DNA of 64,000 bases from Macrolepiota albuminosa (taxonomy: Eukaryota; Basidiomycota; Agaricomycetes; Agaricales; Agaricaceae). Of the stretch, positions 13,246-25,145 are shown piece by piece. The stretch is from contig JAMWFC010000049.1 in the NCBI GenBank assembly GCA_027475525.1, positions 1,923,297 through 1,987,296 on the forward strand, read 5' to 3'. Under the pieces are notes generated by a model. It had not been told where the DNA came from. It saw only the letters and a program-made list of their open reading frames with translations, and ran no database searches. The position numbers and the translations under genes are program-made. Numbering within the stretch: the stretch's first letter is position 1; each line of letters opens with the position of its first letter.

Positions 13246-14005
13246 TGTCACGACCCCTCCTCTCCGGACCCACCCCGGGACACCCCCAGAACACCATCCA
13301 GGACCCTCCCTCCGACCCCACAGGGCACGCCCCACCATCACGACTACTGACACCGCCATCATGCGCATCAAGGACCGCCATCAGCCGCCATCAGCCCCGA
13401 TCAACAATCAGATCACGCGATTCGCTTCCGGCCATCATGCATCACGCATCACAGCCCTCTCCGCACCAACTGATTGTGCGCCCCACACATGCGATCCAAG
13501 TATACAGTCCCGGCCCGCTACTCAATGACCCCCGGAACCCATCCCAGACACCCTGGAACCCCAAGACCCGGTCCCATAGTACTTATAGCATAGTTCCCCG
13601 TTGTATTCGTTAGTCTTGATATTACACTGTTACACTGTTTACATTTGCATTTCTTGGATTGTTGCATGCCCTCTGTTTGACTGGTACACATTGACTGGCA
13701 CGCTTGACTGGCACGCTTGAATACTCACATGCTCTAAGATTGGTATGCACTTCGCGACTTTAATTTACTAACTTGGTCTCATCTTAGAACCTCCGGTTCA
13801 CGACTCGACCCCCATCCTATCCTTAGCTACCCAAAACCCCTAAAACCCCTGGACCAAGTCCCCTCTCCCAGGATTACCCCTGTCCACGTCTTGAACCCCG
13901 GAGTCCTAGCCCCGGAGTTCCAGACACCTGAGTATCCGTAGGTCAAGTCTGCATTGTAAGGGCAATTGCTTTCCTGGAAAGCCCCCGACTCAGCGGAACC
14001 TGACA
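13246..14005 (+). repeat. 3' LTR of copy 1, complete (760 bp)
   Basis: It starts TGTCACGACCCC and ends CCTGACA, and is preceded by the purine-rich tract GAAGGGGAGGTGA (polypurine tract). It is followed by the AACAT duplication at 14006-14010. It has the same sub-motifs as the other family LTRs: a TATA-like CTTATAG, then AGTCTTGATATTA near 13612, then TTGACTGGCACGC-type repeats. Confidence 0.93.
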
Positions 14006-14010
14006 AACAT
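14006..14010. repeat. Target-site duplication of copy 1 (right), AACAT
   Basis: It matches 3703-3707 and follows the LTR terminus TGACA. Confidence 0.9.
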
Positions 14011-15618
14011 AATCACATACTCTGCATTTTCTCTGGACATCTTTGATGTCGTGGCTGATATACGTGCAAATCGCACTGATCCATCACTGATTTGTTTATC
14101 ATATCTATATGGTATGATATTGAACATGCGACTGTGCGAAAAATATGTCAATAAATGGTAACAGAATGGTACTTATTGCAACGCGGATGCTATAAACAGA
14201 CATACGGAAGAGATGGGAGGGTATTATATGTAGCGGCGAACATAGGATCCTGTACATCCGGCTGCATAACCAGAGGATTAGTAACCATAACAGTCGGATC
14301 AGTAGCACCGTCGAATCTAATAAAAAAAAAAAAAGAAAAAGAAAAAAAAAATCAGAATGCAGAAATCAATCAAGCAAATAATAAGACGCTACTCTTCAAT
14401 ATCATAGTGTTCACCAGCACCAACATTGACAGGATCGTTGCGTTTAGTAGCGACGCCATGCACAGACATACTGGCATCTTCCATAACACGACAATCTTCA
14501 TTATCACCAGCACTCTCTTGCTCATTGGCGGAGGCAGCAAACCCTAATGATTTGTCATTGGAATTGTCGCATGCAATTGGTGCACTGTCTGAGAAAACTA
14601 AGTCTGCCGCATCAGCTTCACCATCGGGTAATTCCAACGACTCAAAGCCACTCCCGTCGACCCCGTCGTTGGAGGCGTCTTTATCAACAATAGAGTTACT
14701 AATGGCGTAGAATTTTGTCGTCCAATGAATGGGCAGGCGGTTTACGAACGCAAGATGTACCGATACCACAAATAAGAATAAAAATAAAAGATACACTGCA
14801 TGAGCAGTATTTACAATAAATTTAAATATAAAATACTGACACTTCCAGCAAATCGTCGCTTTCTGCAAGCGATATGATGCTATTTCTGTTATCCGGGGAA
14901 TTTTCAGGCACCGAGTTATCATCAGCCTTTATGTTGGAAAGGATACGTGTGGTCGATTTTGTGACCCCTGCAACCTGAGGGTTATCTGAAAGGGTGCGAC
15001 TGCGCCTGAAGATATATGAGAAACAACATTTTCAGGTGGATCATATTACAAATAGTGTAATCCGACTAACATAGTTTGCCCAGTTGGAGTGGACATTACA
15101 TCATCTGTACTGGCCAAAAGCTTCTCCAAGGCACGTCTAAATGAACAGTATGCAGTCAACCGAAGGTCAAGAACATAACAGTAGTACGCACATGACCGGG
15201 GACTCAACGCTTGAAGGGCCACCCGCCCTCTTCTTTTTGGTGAAGGCGTACAGGGCATACTATCACTACAAATGATAAGCAATCATTGAAATCGACATGA
15301 TATACAAGCATGTACACATCACGGGCAACACCAATTTTGTGCTTGGCTGAAGAGGAAGATGCAGAATCGGCATCAACAGGCGAGTTGCCAGCTAACACAG
15401 CTGCAAATATACTGATAGCGCATGTCAAGGTTGTACATACAAATGATTACATAATGCACGCGTTCAATTGGTCTGCATTTCTTATAGTCAAATACATCAG
15501 TATAAAAATAATACGTAGGCAGACATAAATTTACAAAGCTTGCAGCTGCTCGTACAAAGGACGTGTCATATCTTCCGGTTTATCTGTGGTCTTCTTTGAC
15601 TTTTTGCATGGGGGCATG
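14011..15618 (-). CDS. 5' half of the interrupted hypothetical gene
   Basis: The likely start is ATG at 15618 (MPPCKKSKKTTDKPEDM), with a first exon that ends at a GTAAAT donor near 15534. Further minus-strand coding blocks are AVLAGNSPVDADSASSSS (about 15410-15300), CTPSPKRRGRVALQAL to RALEKLLASTDDV (about 15260-15090), SRTLSDNPQVAGVTKSTTR (about 15000-14850), an acidic block with VDGSGFESLELPDGEADAA (about 14710-14390), and the exon ending SKMSRENAE at about 14022. Joining that exon across the intron GTATGT...TATAG puts it in frame with SLVRGLLWVEHGL on the left side of the insertion, so both halves are one gene. The N-terminal two thirds is polar and low-complexity; function unknown. Exon limits were read by eye and are approximate. 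Confidence 0.55.
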
Positions 15619-15639
15619 ATAGTACCAAGTATAACAAAA

Positions 15640-16885
15640 TAGAAACAAATATAGCGAGAGATAGATAGAGCAGAAGAGTGATGATAAGGATGCCTACAGC
15701 ACGCAGGTTTTATGGTGTCCCGGCAGACTAACAGACACGTAAACGTCAAAAGTAATGGAAGTTGAATAATCCAAATATAATAGTACAAGTACCCATGGTT
15801 GAATGATAAACTGAATATACAGGCCAAATATAGGGGGAAAAGGGTTTAAAACAAATAAAAATAAAAATAAAAATACAGAAACACAGAGTTTACATTGGGT
15901 TAGAAGCTTTGAGCCAGCCATTCGGTAGACGGATAAAGAATAATTAATACTCACTTAGACAAATTGAACGACACCACCTGCGTAAGAAAACGCGACTTCA
16001 CATAAGCTCTACATGCGCCAGACCGGTGAGCCTGGATATAGAAAAGCAAAAAAGCGGAAAGATCCAGATACTACAAGAAATGTAGCAATAACGGTGTAAG
16101 AAGGAAGGGATACAATAGGCAAGCCAAAAGGTTAATTTGAAGTAGCCTTGTTCAATCCCATAGTAATAACAGAGTAATATGTAGGTAATATGAATAGGCA
16201 AACTAATCAGTCAGTTTGAATTAACCTATTTCAATCCTAAAAGATGATAGAAGCAAGTAACCCACTCAGTATCAAGGGAACAGACAATCTATAAGCCAAA
16301 ATCAAATAAACTGATACAACGGAATAAGCAATATATCGACACGGAAATGCACATGCTTCAAAACAAAGAGAAAAGAACACAATCCCGTGGGACAGGAGAA
16401 TCCATGGGAAAGAAGTTGCCTGTGAGACAGTTAGAGGTTTTGCAGACAGGGAGACGCAACAAATCGGGTCAGTCTTATCTTTCCAAACATGTTGAATAGG
16501 AGAGATAAAATATATCCGAATCGCTAAGAAGCCGGAAAGAAGCCACGCAGATAGTCGACCCTGAAAAGATGCTTATAATAGACGTCTGCCGTACGACACG
16601 AGACAGCATCAGCTCACCAGACATTCCGTAGCCCATCTTATCATCGCATACACATATATACAAATGAACAACGAGTACGACAAAAGCAATGCAAGTGCGT
16701 ACTAAATGAAGCCTTTTAGAATTATAAAAGAAAAATATATATATTTACACGGACATTGACATAGGAAGTACCTTGGAATGACATGTCAAGTATGACAAGC
16801 ACCGGGGAGAAGCACGACTTCATGACATTCTTCAGGTAAAATGAAAATATATATGTATGGTGTCCACACATAGATTTAATGGATT
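15640..16885. other. AT-rich intergenic region, no gene seen
   Basis: I see only short frames with no codon bias or motifs. There are A-rich runs such as AAATAAAAATAAAAATAAAAA near 15855 and two loosely similar segments near 16130 and 16220 (TTTGAA...CCT.TTTCAATCC). Promoter sequence for the minus-strand gene starting at 15618 would lie here, but no element is clear enough to call. Confidence 0.4.
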
Positions 16886-16909
16886 GTGAAGATTCTGGAA
16901 TGGAAAAAT

Positions 16910-17799
16910 ATGGTAATAGTCCGGCAATACAAGAGCCCAAAAATATGGAGACTACTGCTAGCAGATGAGGACGGCAAGGTGACGAACGAGGAAGCAACAT
17001 TCACGGTGTATGGTGCAATAGCAGACATAGATCTGCCCCCATTTAAGATAGGAGGATCTATAAAGTGAGCGTTCAATGATGCTACACATATTGAAGATGG
17101 CTGATAGGGATGTAGTGAATTCAATCGGAAGTGTAAATACCTCAAACAGTCAATAAAACTGGATGGGCTTGGCACGCAGCAGTTTGACGACGCCATGGCT
17201 GCGTCAAAAACAGTATACAAAGCATTTGACTGGGAGTTCAAAGAGGGCGAACTGGAAGAATGGTCAGAAGAAATGTCAGATGAAGGAAACAAGATATTGT
17301 ATGCAAACAATAGGGTGTTTACACCCGCAAAGGACTCGGACAAACAAGAAGTTCACATTCCGTTCAAAAAGGATACTGACCCCAACAGATTGCTCGAAAA
17401 AATTGCATGAGGAGGATTCAAGAGAACATCAGACAATGTCGTCGAGTATGCGCAAGCAAGGATAACATTGGAAGGAGATAAAATGTAAGAATACATGGAC
17501 AACGACCATAAAACATATATGCTCACACAAATCAAAGGTTCAAGAGGATCAAACCGCAGACCTTCCAAATCGGCGATATAGTTGCGGCGCAGGTATCCTT
17601 CGCAGTTGTTCCATTGAGGGGAGGGAAGTACAAGATGTTAACAGTTTTGAGATCGATAACGCTGCTGGACGAAACATTTGCACTAGTGAGTGGCCATATA
17701 AACAATAAATGTATTCTTCTCACTCTGACAATTACCAAGAAGAGGAAGGGGCAACCGCTCAAATGCAAAGACTACGAGCCGGTGAAAAGGAAGCTCTGA
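16910..17799 (+). pseudogene. Spliced hypothetical gene with one in-frame TGA
   Basis: Coding blocks on the plus strand are MVIVRQYKSPKIWRLLLADE to PPFKIGGSIK (16910-17066), then FDDAMAASKTVYKAFDWEF to NRLLEKIA (to 17407), a short block with VVEYAQARITLEGDKM, IGDIVAAQVSFAVVPLRGGK to LLDETFAL (about 17550-17685), and KRKGQPLKCKDYEPVKRKL with a stop at 17797-17799. The introns start GTGAGC (17067), GTAAGA (17485) and GTGAGT (17686). The block VAAQVSFAVVPL.GGKYKMLTVLRSI.LLD resembles hypothetical proteins I recall from agaricomycetes. A TGA at 17408-17410 interrupts an otherwise open exon (KIA*GGFKRTS). Function unknown. The ATG choice is the first in frame with the conserved block. Confidence 0.5.
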
Positions 17800-18558
17800 A
17801 CGTATGAAGACGACGGAGAACCCCAACAGAGGGCCGGCAAGGTGGTCAGTACCGGCAATTTCGAGCAACAAATGTTGAATTACATGAACATTGACAACTG
17901 ATATCTTACAATGGCTTTGATACTACCTCTTGAGACATTTTTACCCAACGCGGTCTGTTATATTTTCACCGAGTTATCCTATTTCTCACATCTGGTCAAT
18001 CGGTCATCCCTGCTGAATTGTTCCGCAAGCTCTCATTGCCGTTTCCTCATTGCCTTTCTATATTAACCCAAGTACCGAGCACCGCATATACCACCGTCCA
18101 TAGCGCTAACATACCACATACTACCGCCCACATCATGTTGTGTCCTTTGTTTGTTTTTTTTTTTTTTTGTATTTTTCCCAGTTAATACAGTAATAACTAA
18201 GTGTCATCCATCAAAACAACATGTCATAATAAGTGTCATTGCATCAAAATAATACATTGATTATATAATCAACCGTATGGACAAACGGTTTGGCAATACC
18301 TACCAAAGGGAATTATATGTATATATTATTATTATTATTTTTTCTCCCTTAATGCTTGATCAATGAATTATCTAAGTACGATACCTTTATAAACCGCAGA
18401 CCAAGGAAAATTAAATATGACATCGACGGATAAATAGTTATATCACCTCAAACAATACGTGAAGGTAAAAGCAATATTACACGTTTTAGATTCAATTAGA
18501 TTGTTTCGCACTCGAAAGAATGTAATAATACGGAATACATGTAGCAAGCACAGAACTC

Positions 18559-18600
18559 GTGGCTGTACAGCAATAGTATACTTGAACGATGCACAGCCAC
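18559..18600. repeat. 42-bp palindromic element, copy a
   Basis: GTGGCTGT, then 26 bp, then ACAGCCAC. The arms are perfect inverted repeats. Confidence 0.8.
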
Positions 18601-18908
18601 AATAACACGATTGGGATAAATAATTAAATACAGCCGTACGTCTACAATGCTATCTACTTCCGCTACATGGTAGCTAAGGACATATCAGGTAGGAAACACC
18701 TTGGTAGACCCACAGCTGAACAGTATAGGCATAACTAAAAGGGTGCAATTGGGGTAGCATCAAAAACCCAATGAAGAAAGCTTGCCACCACCACAAGCGA
18801 AATCCACTATTTACATAAAGGAAGAGTTTGAAGGATAAGGCTATTATGATAGAAAGGGCCTGTTAGGATACAACTAAGCCAGCAAGCGAGCGTTGGACCC
18901 AACCCCTG

Positions 18909-18950
18909 GTGGCTGTATATTAGTCAAATATACGATTGATACACAGCCAC
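18909..18950. repeat. 42-bp palindromic element, copy b
   Basis: It has the same 8-bp arms, GTGGCTGT and ACAGCCAC, at exactly the same 26-bp spacing as copies a and c. The core is diverged (ATATTAGTCAAATATACG). Confidence 0.8.
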
Positions 18951-19032
18951 TATATGCATGAAATTACACACTATTACTATATTGACAATAAATAATTAAA
19001 TATATAATATAAAATGTATGTTCATGATTATA

Positions 19033-19074
19033 GTGGCTGTGCAACGGCCGCATATTTGAATGGTACACAGCCAC
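19033..19074. repeat. 42-bp palindromic element, copy c
   Basis: It has identical arms and spacing to copies a and b. The core shares TTGAA and a TGGTAC/CGATGC-like right end with copy a. Confidence 0.8.
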
Positions 19075-19593
19075 AATGACAAATAGATCATATATTTATT
19101 CATTTATTTATTTATTTATTTATAAACGAGTGAATACTTCGGAGGAGGCTGACGTCCTATGCGCCTCTTCACCCGGGTGGCTGCATACCTGGGACCAAAA
19201 CAATGTACTGGTTTCAGACAGCAAACATACTCACGAAGAAATGCTATCACACACAGGTGTGATGATACATACAAACCCTAAGATGCCCTTTCGATTTTAT
19301 GTAGCCAGCAAGCCATAACACTGACTTAAAATGCGTTGGTAAATGAACGATGGTATTATAACAATATTATAACTCACCAGATATTTGTATTAACCCTCTA
19401 TCTCTCTCTCTCTCCTCTCCCCCTCATTTAGTCAAAATATAGTTATGCTCTAACCAATCATAATCAGCATCAAAATCGGCATTGGATGTATTATATATTA
19501 CCTGCATTGACCCCAGGGCACCTGTACCCAAAATATGGTTCAAGGCGGCCGTGTCTTGTCGTTGAGGATAGTGAAACCAAAGTCACGCTTGCC

Positions 19594-19714
19594 GATAATC
19601 GGCAGTCTATTTGGCGATCACGTTCCATGTGGATCCGCTGATGCCGAGCATCTGATGATCGGCAGTCTATTCAGCGATCACATTCCATGGGGGTCCGCTG
19701 AATGCTGAGCATCT
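19594..19714. repeat. Tandem duplication of a ~60-bp unit
   Basis: Unit 1 (19594-19653) opens GATAATCGGCAGTCTATT and ends GAGCATCT. Unit 2 (19654-19714) opens GATGATCGGCAGTCTATT and ends GAGCATCT. They differ at several positions, so the duplication is not recent. Confidence 0.85.
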
Positions 19715-20158
19715 TAGGATCAACCCTGTTTGTGATCGGTGATATATTGTACCATTTGAGGCTTTGGAACGACACACTGCGTAGGTCTCACACAACCGGC
19801 AAGGAGTCTAAGTGAGTAATGACATTCCCATTCATCCTTTACGTTCAATTTTTACGACCTTTATATTGTATAAGCATTGCATATGACATTCACAACACAT
19901 GAAACAGTAAATGACGAAAACGCACTTGAAAAGTTTAGTTAAAAATACATGAACTTTGCAGAGGATTCAAAACTATCTGTATGGACACAACGCTCTTATC
20001 GTTACTTACGTACAAACTCGGGGTTTATTTTTATTTATTCATCTAAGCGATGTGGCGGTGGCTATGTATTCATAGCGGTAATAGAAGTAGAATCTTGATG
20101 CCATCATAACAAAAGGGTAGATAAGAAAAACATTTCGACCATCCATCCTTCTTTGACT

Positions 20159-22279
20159 ATGTCACACCACTCTACCCCTAACCGTTTGCCTATGCCACCC
20201 CCGCCTGGTGATAACTCAACTGCTTCATGGCTACGCTACAAGGAGCGCCGAGAAATATACGAGCGCTGTCTAGACAAGTGGCGGATAGCAGCCCTTTTTC
20301 AGCAGCGTAAGTAGTTTCCCGGCATGTCTGTGTACTCACCAGGCATGCCCTCCCCCCCCAGAGATGGCAGGCCGGTCTATGGGATCAAGTTCATCGACAC
20401 TGACATCCGACCCATTGGCACCAGAGAGGAGCACGCAGACAGCCGGTCCGAGCAGCTCAGTCCAATCAGCACCTGCTGCAAGCTTGTCGACGCGTACTGA
20501 ACAGCCTGTTCTCGGGCCCGGTCAGGTACGGCGAGTCCCAGCAACAAAGCGGATCCCTCAAGCCGATGTGACACCGGAGCAATTTGCCGCGGCCCAAAAC
20601 CGGCACCGTAGCCCTCCCACCCTCAAGTGGTGTCAGAACAAGGGTCCTGTGAGTGTTCTCCTGGCCTGATCACACGTCCTAACCATCACCAGTGCTCGTT
20701 ATGCTCACGTCGAGGTGAACCATGCAAATTCGAGGCACCAGTGGCAAAATCTCGCAGGGATAATTCCGTGTGTGTTTCCTGTTGAGCCCGGCACAAGCGA
20801 TGCTCCGTGGCTCAGGCATGGAAGGCATCTTGCATGAGCAAAGAACAGGGGTGAGACATGACCTGGGTGCTGAGCCAGTTGGCTAGTGCATCCAGATCGA
20901 GGGCTGAGGAGTCGGGTGGGGCACAGGCTGGGAGTTCATCGAGAGGAAGGAAGGCGAAGGCGTCAACTACACAGCAGGATAAGGGGAAGCGCAGAGCTTC
21001 ACCTGCGTTGACGGAGGAAGCGCCAACAGCTTGGCATGATAAGGGAAAGCGCCGAGCATCGCCGGAGCTGTACTTCGGGGAGGCAAGGAATTCGGGTTTG
21101 ATATTATTTAATCGCACGCGCGGATACGCGAATACAAAGTCATTGAGTGCGGGTAATGTGCCCAGGTCAAAGGGCGAGGAGTCAAGTGGAGCGCGGCTTG
21201 AGGGTTCATCGAAGGATGTGGGGTCGGTTGAGGCGCAGACTGAGGGTTCGTCGCAAGGAGGAAGGGTAGAAGCATTGTCTCCACAACAGGACAAAGGGAA
21301 GCGCCGAGCTTCGACTGAGTCGATGGAGACAATAGGGTACAAGCGTGTGCAGAGGTCCCCAAGCTTGGACATGTCGGATATCCGTGAAATCCCCCTGATA
21401 CCTGCCCAATCATCTATTGATGAGGAAACGCGCCAGCAGTTGCAAGAGGCCATAGCAAATGGGTACCGGGTAACATTACAGCTGCACCACATGCGAGAGG
21501 ATCTTCAGCGGGAACGACGCGCTTGGGAGGCCATGCGGAAAGAGAGGAATGCGGCTATTCGTGACAGGGACAGAGCATTTGGAGACAGGGATGCCACTTT
21601 AGTGGCACGCATGGCTATCGAAGACGAGTTGGCTGAGTTGCGAGCGCGAGTAGAGAATATCGAGAATCGAGAGTTGGACAATGCGGCACCCAGGGCGTCG
21701 GAGATAGAGGAGGTACAACAGGCGATACGGCAAGTGGAGGCAGCACAGCCACGGATTTTAAGGAGGAGGAACTGGCTGTTGAACACGTTGGCATCGTCCC
21801 ATGAAGATGTTATGCATAAGTGACCCTATGTCCCATACCATATACCTGATACATCTTCACGCCCAGGAATGGTGCACAAGTACCGACTGTTATTGGATGG
21901 TAGTTCCTCGGTGTTCGCCCTCATCCAGCAAGGGCTGCCCCAGCAGATCCCACCAGAGATTACGCAAGGAATTGATCAGTTGGGAGGTCTGTTAGCAGCG
22001 CACCGACGCAGGAATGCAGTGACACCGGGAACTTGGATGGAAGTGGCAGCGGACGCTGGCCAGCCCATGCCAACATGGAATGAAATAATTGCGATGTTGG
22101 TATCAACTTTAGAAGAAGAAATGACAACAGCGGAGGCGGGTGAAGCCGCAGTGATGACAGCAATGACGGGCAGAGGGGCAGTGGCAACAGCGGCGATGGT
22201 CGAAGCGGAAGCAGCAGCGACGACGACCATGGGAGAGACGGAGGAGGAAGATGAGGTTGGGAGGAGGCCCCTATTGTAA
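20159..22279 (+). pseudogene. Stand-alone zinc-cluster/coiled-coil gene, relative of the retroelement antisense gene
   Basis: Exon 1 (20159-20306) encodes MSHHSTPNRLPMPPPPGD and ends at a GTAAGT donor. Exon 2 (from 20362) opens with AGATGGCAGG and ends ...NKGP at a GTGAGT donor at 20649. Exon 3 starts at 20693 with CSLCSRRGEPC (CX2CX6C) and continues CVSC-stop-ARHKRC (second CX2CX6C), three DKGKRRAS motifs (about 20980, 21035, 21292) and a coiled coil (QRERRAWEAMRKERNAAI, about 21505-21680). The last exon (from about 21870) carries MVHKYRLLLDGSSSVFAL and GIDQLGGLLAAHRRRNA, then an Ala/Thr/Glu tail. Two in-frame TGAs (20783-20785, inside the second cysteine half where Arg is expected, and 20852-20854) suggest a pseudogene. 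Intron positions and phases equal those of the antisense gene in the chromovirus. Confidence 0.7.
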
Positions 22280-22751
22280 TTTCTTGCTCGCAACCCTAAA
22301 TATTGTACATTGTATATGTCGTACTGTATATGGTATATGGTTGAACGTTGTATATAGTGTACTACAGATGTAGATAGTGTACTACATTGGACTAACGGGC
22401 TATACATCAGGACGGTGTGACACCGACAATGTTTCATTGCGGACGTTGTAAGTGATCGGATGACTTGGACATGCTAATAATCAATTGTATTTAACAAGCC
22501 TACGGTATCACAATCAGAAAATTGAAGTATTAAACAGTGTAGGGGAATAACAAATCATGATACTATGATACCGATTAAGGTGTTTTGGTAATCCTTTTAC
22601 CTACTGGCAATAAAGCTCAGTTAGCTGAACGTTGATGATCCAGGTTGGCATAAAGACATCATATACGAAAATATGAACGGTTGACTAGTAGTAAGCACTA
22701 ATGGCACCCAATTGTGTTTCCTTTAAAAAAAAAAAAAAAAAAAAGTGAAAA

Positions 22752-22867
22752 GGAAAACTGTTATGCCATTTCCAATGTATCAATTTTCGATAGAAAAAAG
22801 TCTTCAGACAGAGGAAATTTGCCTGTTTCTATTGTAAAACCTAGCTACGAAACAGGCAACAGTTTTC
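22752..22867. repeat. Small nested inverted repeat (possible foldback element)
   Basis: The outer arms are GAAAACTGTT near 22753 and AACAGTTTTC at 22858-22867. The inner arms are TTGCCTGTTTC (22819-22829) and GAAACAGGCAA (22849-22859). A poly-A tract precedes it at about 22724-22744. It could be a MITE relic; no target duplication is evident. Confidence 0.5.
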
Positions 22868-25045
22868 TTTGCCCTTTTTTTGATAAGAAACAAATTATGG
22901 CCTCAGTAGTGAAGTATTAATGTAATTATTAGCTGCACCAATACAAATGATTAATAAAGGGTCTTCTACTATTATTATGAAACCGTTCCACTAAAGACGT
23001 TTAATCTATAAGAGCTTTACTGACAATAGAGCAAAGACGACGTACCATTCAATGTTCCTCATGAGAATTGCGCCTAAGGCTCCAATGACGGTGGACACCG
23101 AACACCGCATAAACCCAGCAGCATGTGTTTAGTCTTGACGTCCAGCTACGGGTATAGAATGTATATATAGATATTCTACTAACTACAATAAAAATAACTA
23201 GAAACAGAACGTTTAGTATGAGTGTTTCGATATGCATAAAGCGAACATACCTCTAGTCGAGCATGAAAATATTGGCCTTTATGCCCAGATCTACTTGATG
23301 AGGTATCGTTACGTTGCCGCACTGCGCATAACATTAAGCAAGTTCGATCGTCAAGAACACTTCACATACCAAATCCTTTCCACATGAAGTGAAATCAGGC
23401 TCGTTAGGCTCGCGGCGTACTATATGTTTGGCGACGATGAGCTTTGCGTTCCACTCGACCTCTTTCAAAGCATCCGAGTAAGTCCAAACTTCATCAAGCC
23501 GTTGATTTTTGTGAGTATGGAATGCGGCAATGAGAATTCCTCGTCCATCGAAAGCTTTCGTTGTGAGATGGGTCCGTTTGTCACGATGCGTATAGCTCCT
23601 GACTCAAGGTCAATTAACGAGCGAACCAAGAAGTCAAAACATACAGAAAAACGAGATGAGCGGGTCTAATGTGATACAGCACATCTGAATACCTCTCCGT
23701 CACCTGGAGAATCCCCTGACAAGACATGGCGCGCATCTTGATTCCAGAGGGGCGATGGGAGGATGTGTGAGGGCACCACAATAGGATATCGCGGTAGTGC
23801 TCCATGTGGTAGTAAATTGAGGATGAAAGAACGTGTTGGGTGTCTTTGACCATATGTCTTGCTAGTGCAAACAACAAAACCCCAGTCCGTAACAGCATTT
23901 GAAAATGCTGAAGTCCGTAACATCATTATACGAGCATCCCAGGAGCACTATAGATTATGGCTCGTCAACACACAATGGCTGCTTAAACAGCGAATGTCTT
24001 GCTGGTAAGGGTCATAGTGTGCCGAGTCGTCTCTGCCATCATACTTAGAGGGAGGAGCACCACCAAGGGGCACATGAGGGAGCGGATAAAGACATAAAGG
24101 AAAAAATAGTGGGACGACGTAGAGAAGCTTGGATTGGAGAAGACATCAATTTGAGTAGTACGCGCCTTGGTTTTGGGAAACGAAGCATATAAATACCTCT
24201 GCTTAGGCGAGGAGATACTTAGAATCATGATGTCAATGATACGGTGACGGTGACCTGTATTTGTCACGAACACATCAATAAGGGATATAGAAACAGCGAC
24301 GGTGAACGACCACGAGAAAACACATACGATTCGGAGTAGAGTCTGAAGTAAGTAGTGGGGGAATCCGAATAACTGTCGGAAGAGTCTGAATAAGAATATT
24401 TAACTTTGAGCATAGCCCGTTGTTGCTCCATGTTAAGCCGTGGCGCATTAATAATCAGTCGTAATGATGGCTTGTCGCATGGCAGACTGTCGAAATCAGT
24501 AAGTGCCATGATCTAGTAAATCAATGATTTGTTGTCATATATCTATTGCGCTGGATAACAGACCTCTCAAGTGACAATAGGTGTTCATTAGCTAGTGGCG
24601 ATATGCTGAATCTTTTGGGGGGTATATCAGCACTGGTATTCAGGGATTGCTCTCCACAGAAGGCAGCCAAGGAAATAAGTCATAATGCATGTGTCTGCTC
24701 CAATATATGATTTTTGCGTGGCGGCTATTATCTGTGATCTAATATCGTGTCCTGTCGTGCCTGTACCAGGCAGGACATAGAAAGACTCACAATTAGTCAT
24801 CGAAATAGGCCTATTTTTCAGAGACCGCTTGATCTATGGGTCGACTGGACATCCAATACATCTGGCAAGGAAAGAACGTCAGCCAAATAAAATTGGAACA
24901 TTACGGACCGAGTGGGTGTAGAGAATGTGTTAAAACAGACCCAACCGTGGCTACATCCTGGCGTATGTAGATATCAAATATTAACATAGTAAAGCTACGG
25001 AACAAATGACGTTAAAAAGGGAAGACACTATTCCCACACATATAT

Positions 25046-25145
25046 NNNNNNNNNNNNNNNNNNNNNNNNNNNNNNNNNNNNNNNNNNNNNNNNNNNNNNN
25101 NNNNNNNNNNNNNNNNNNNNNNNNNNNNNNNNNNNNNNNNNNNNN
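25046..25145. other. Assembly gap, exactly 100 N
   Basis: A run of exactly 100 N is the conventional placeholder for a scaffold gap of unknown size. A partial direct repeat, GAAGACA plus TTCCCACACATA, lies on both sides (25021-25043 and 25197-25217). Confidence 0.95.

Larger units (their letters stand above)
3708..14005 (+). mobile_element. Ty3/gypsy chromovirus copy 1 (degenerate, inserted in a host intron)
   Basis: The 10,298-bp element is bounded by TGTCA and TGACA and flanked by AACAT duplications. The order is 5' LTR (truncated), gag, pol with two protease domains, RT, RNase H, integrase and chromodomain, then an antisense spliced gene, then a complete 760-bp 3' LTR. Every gene is broken by stops, frameshifts or deletions when compared with copy 2 at 34686-45133. 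Most differences are C/T or G/A transitions at CpG sites. About 240 bp are missing at the 5' LTR/gag junction, which removes the primer-binding site and the gag start, so this copy cannot replicate by itself. The target is an intron of the minus-strand gene at 2572-15618. Confidence 0.92.
17800..20158. other. Gene-free AT-rich region with palindromic short repeats
   Basis: There is no convincing coding sequence. It contains a T19 run near 18152, three 42-bp palindromic elements (listed separately), a TTTA microsatellite near 19095, a CT-rich tract near 19400 and a 60-bp tandem duplication at 19594-19714. Confidence 0.6.

Noticed and set aside
20849..20880. A ~30-nt intron that would remove the second TGA of the 20.2-kb gene (GTGAGA...GAGCCAG)
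   Set aside because: Too short for fungal splicing and absent at this place in the element-borne relatives; a premature stop is simpler.
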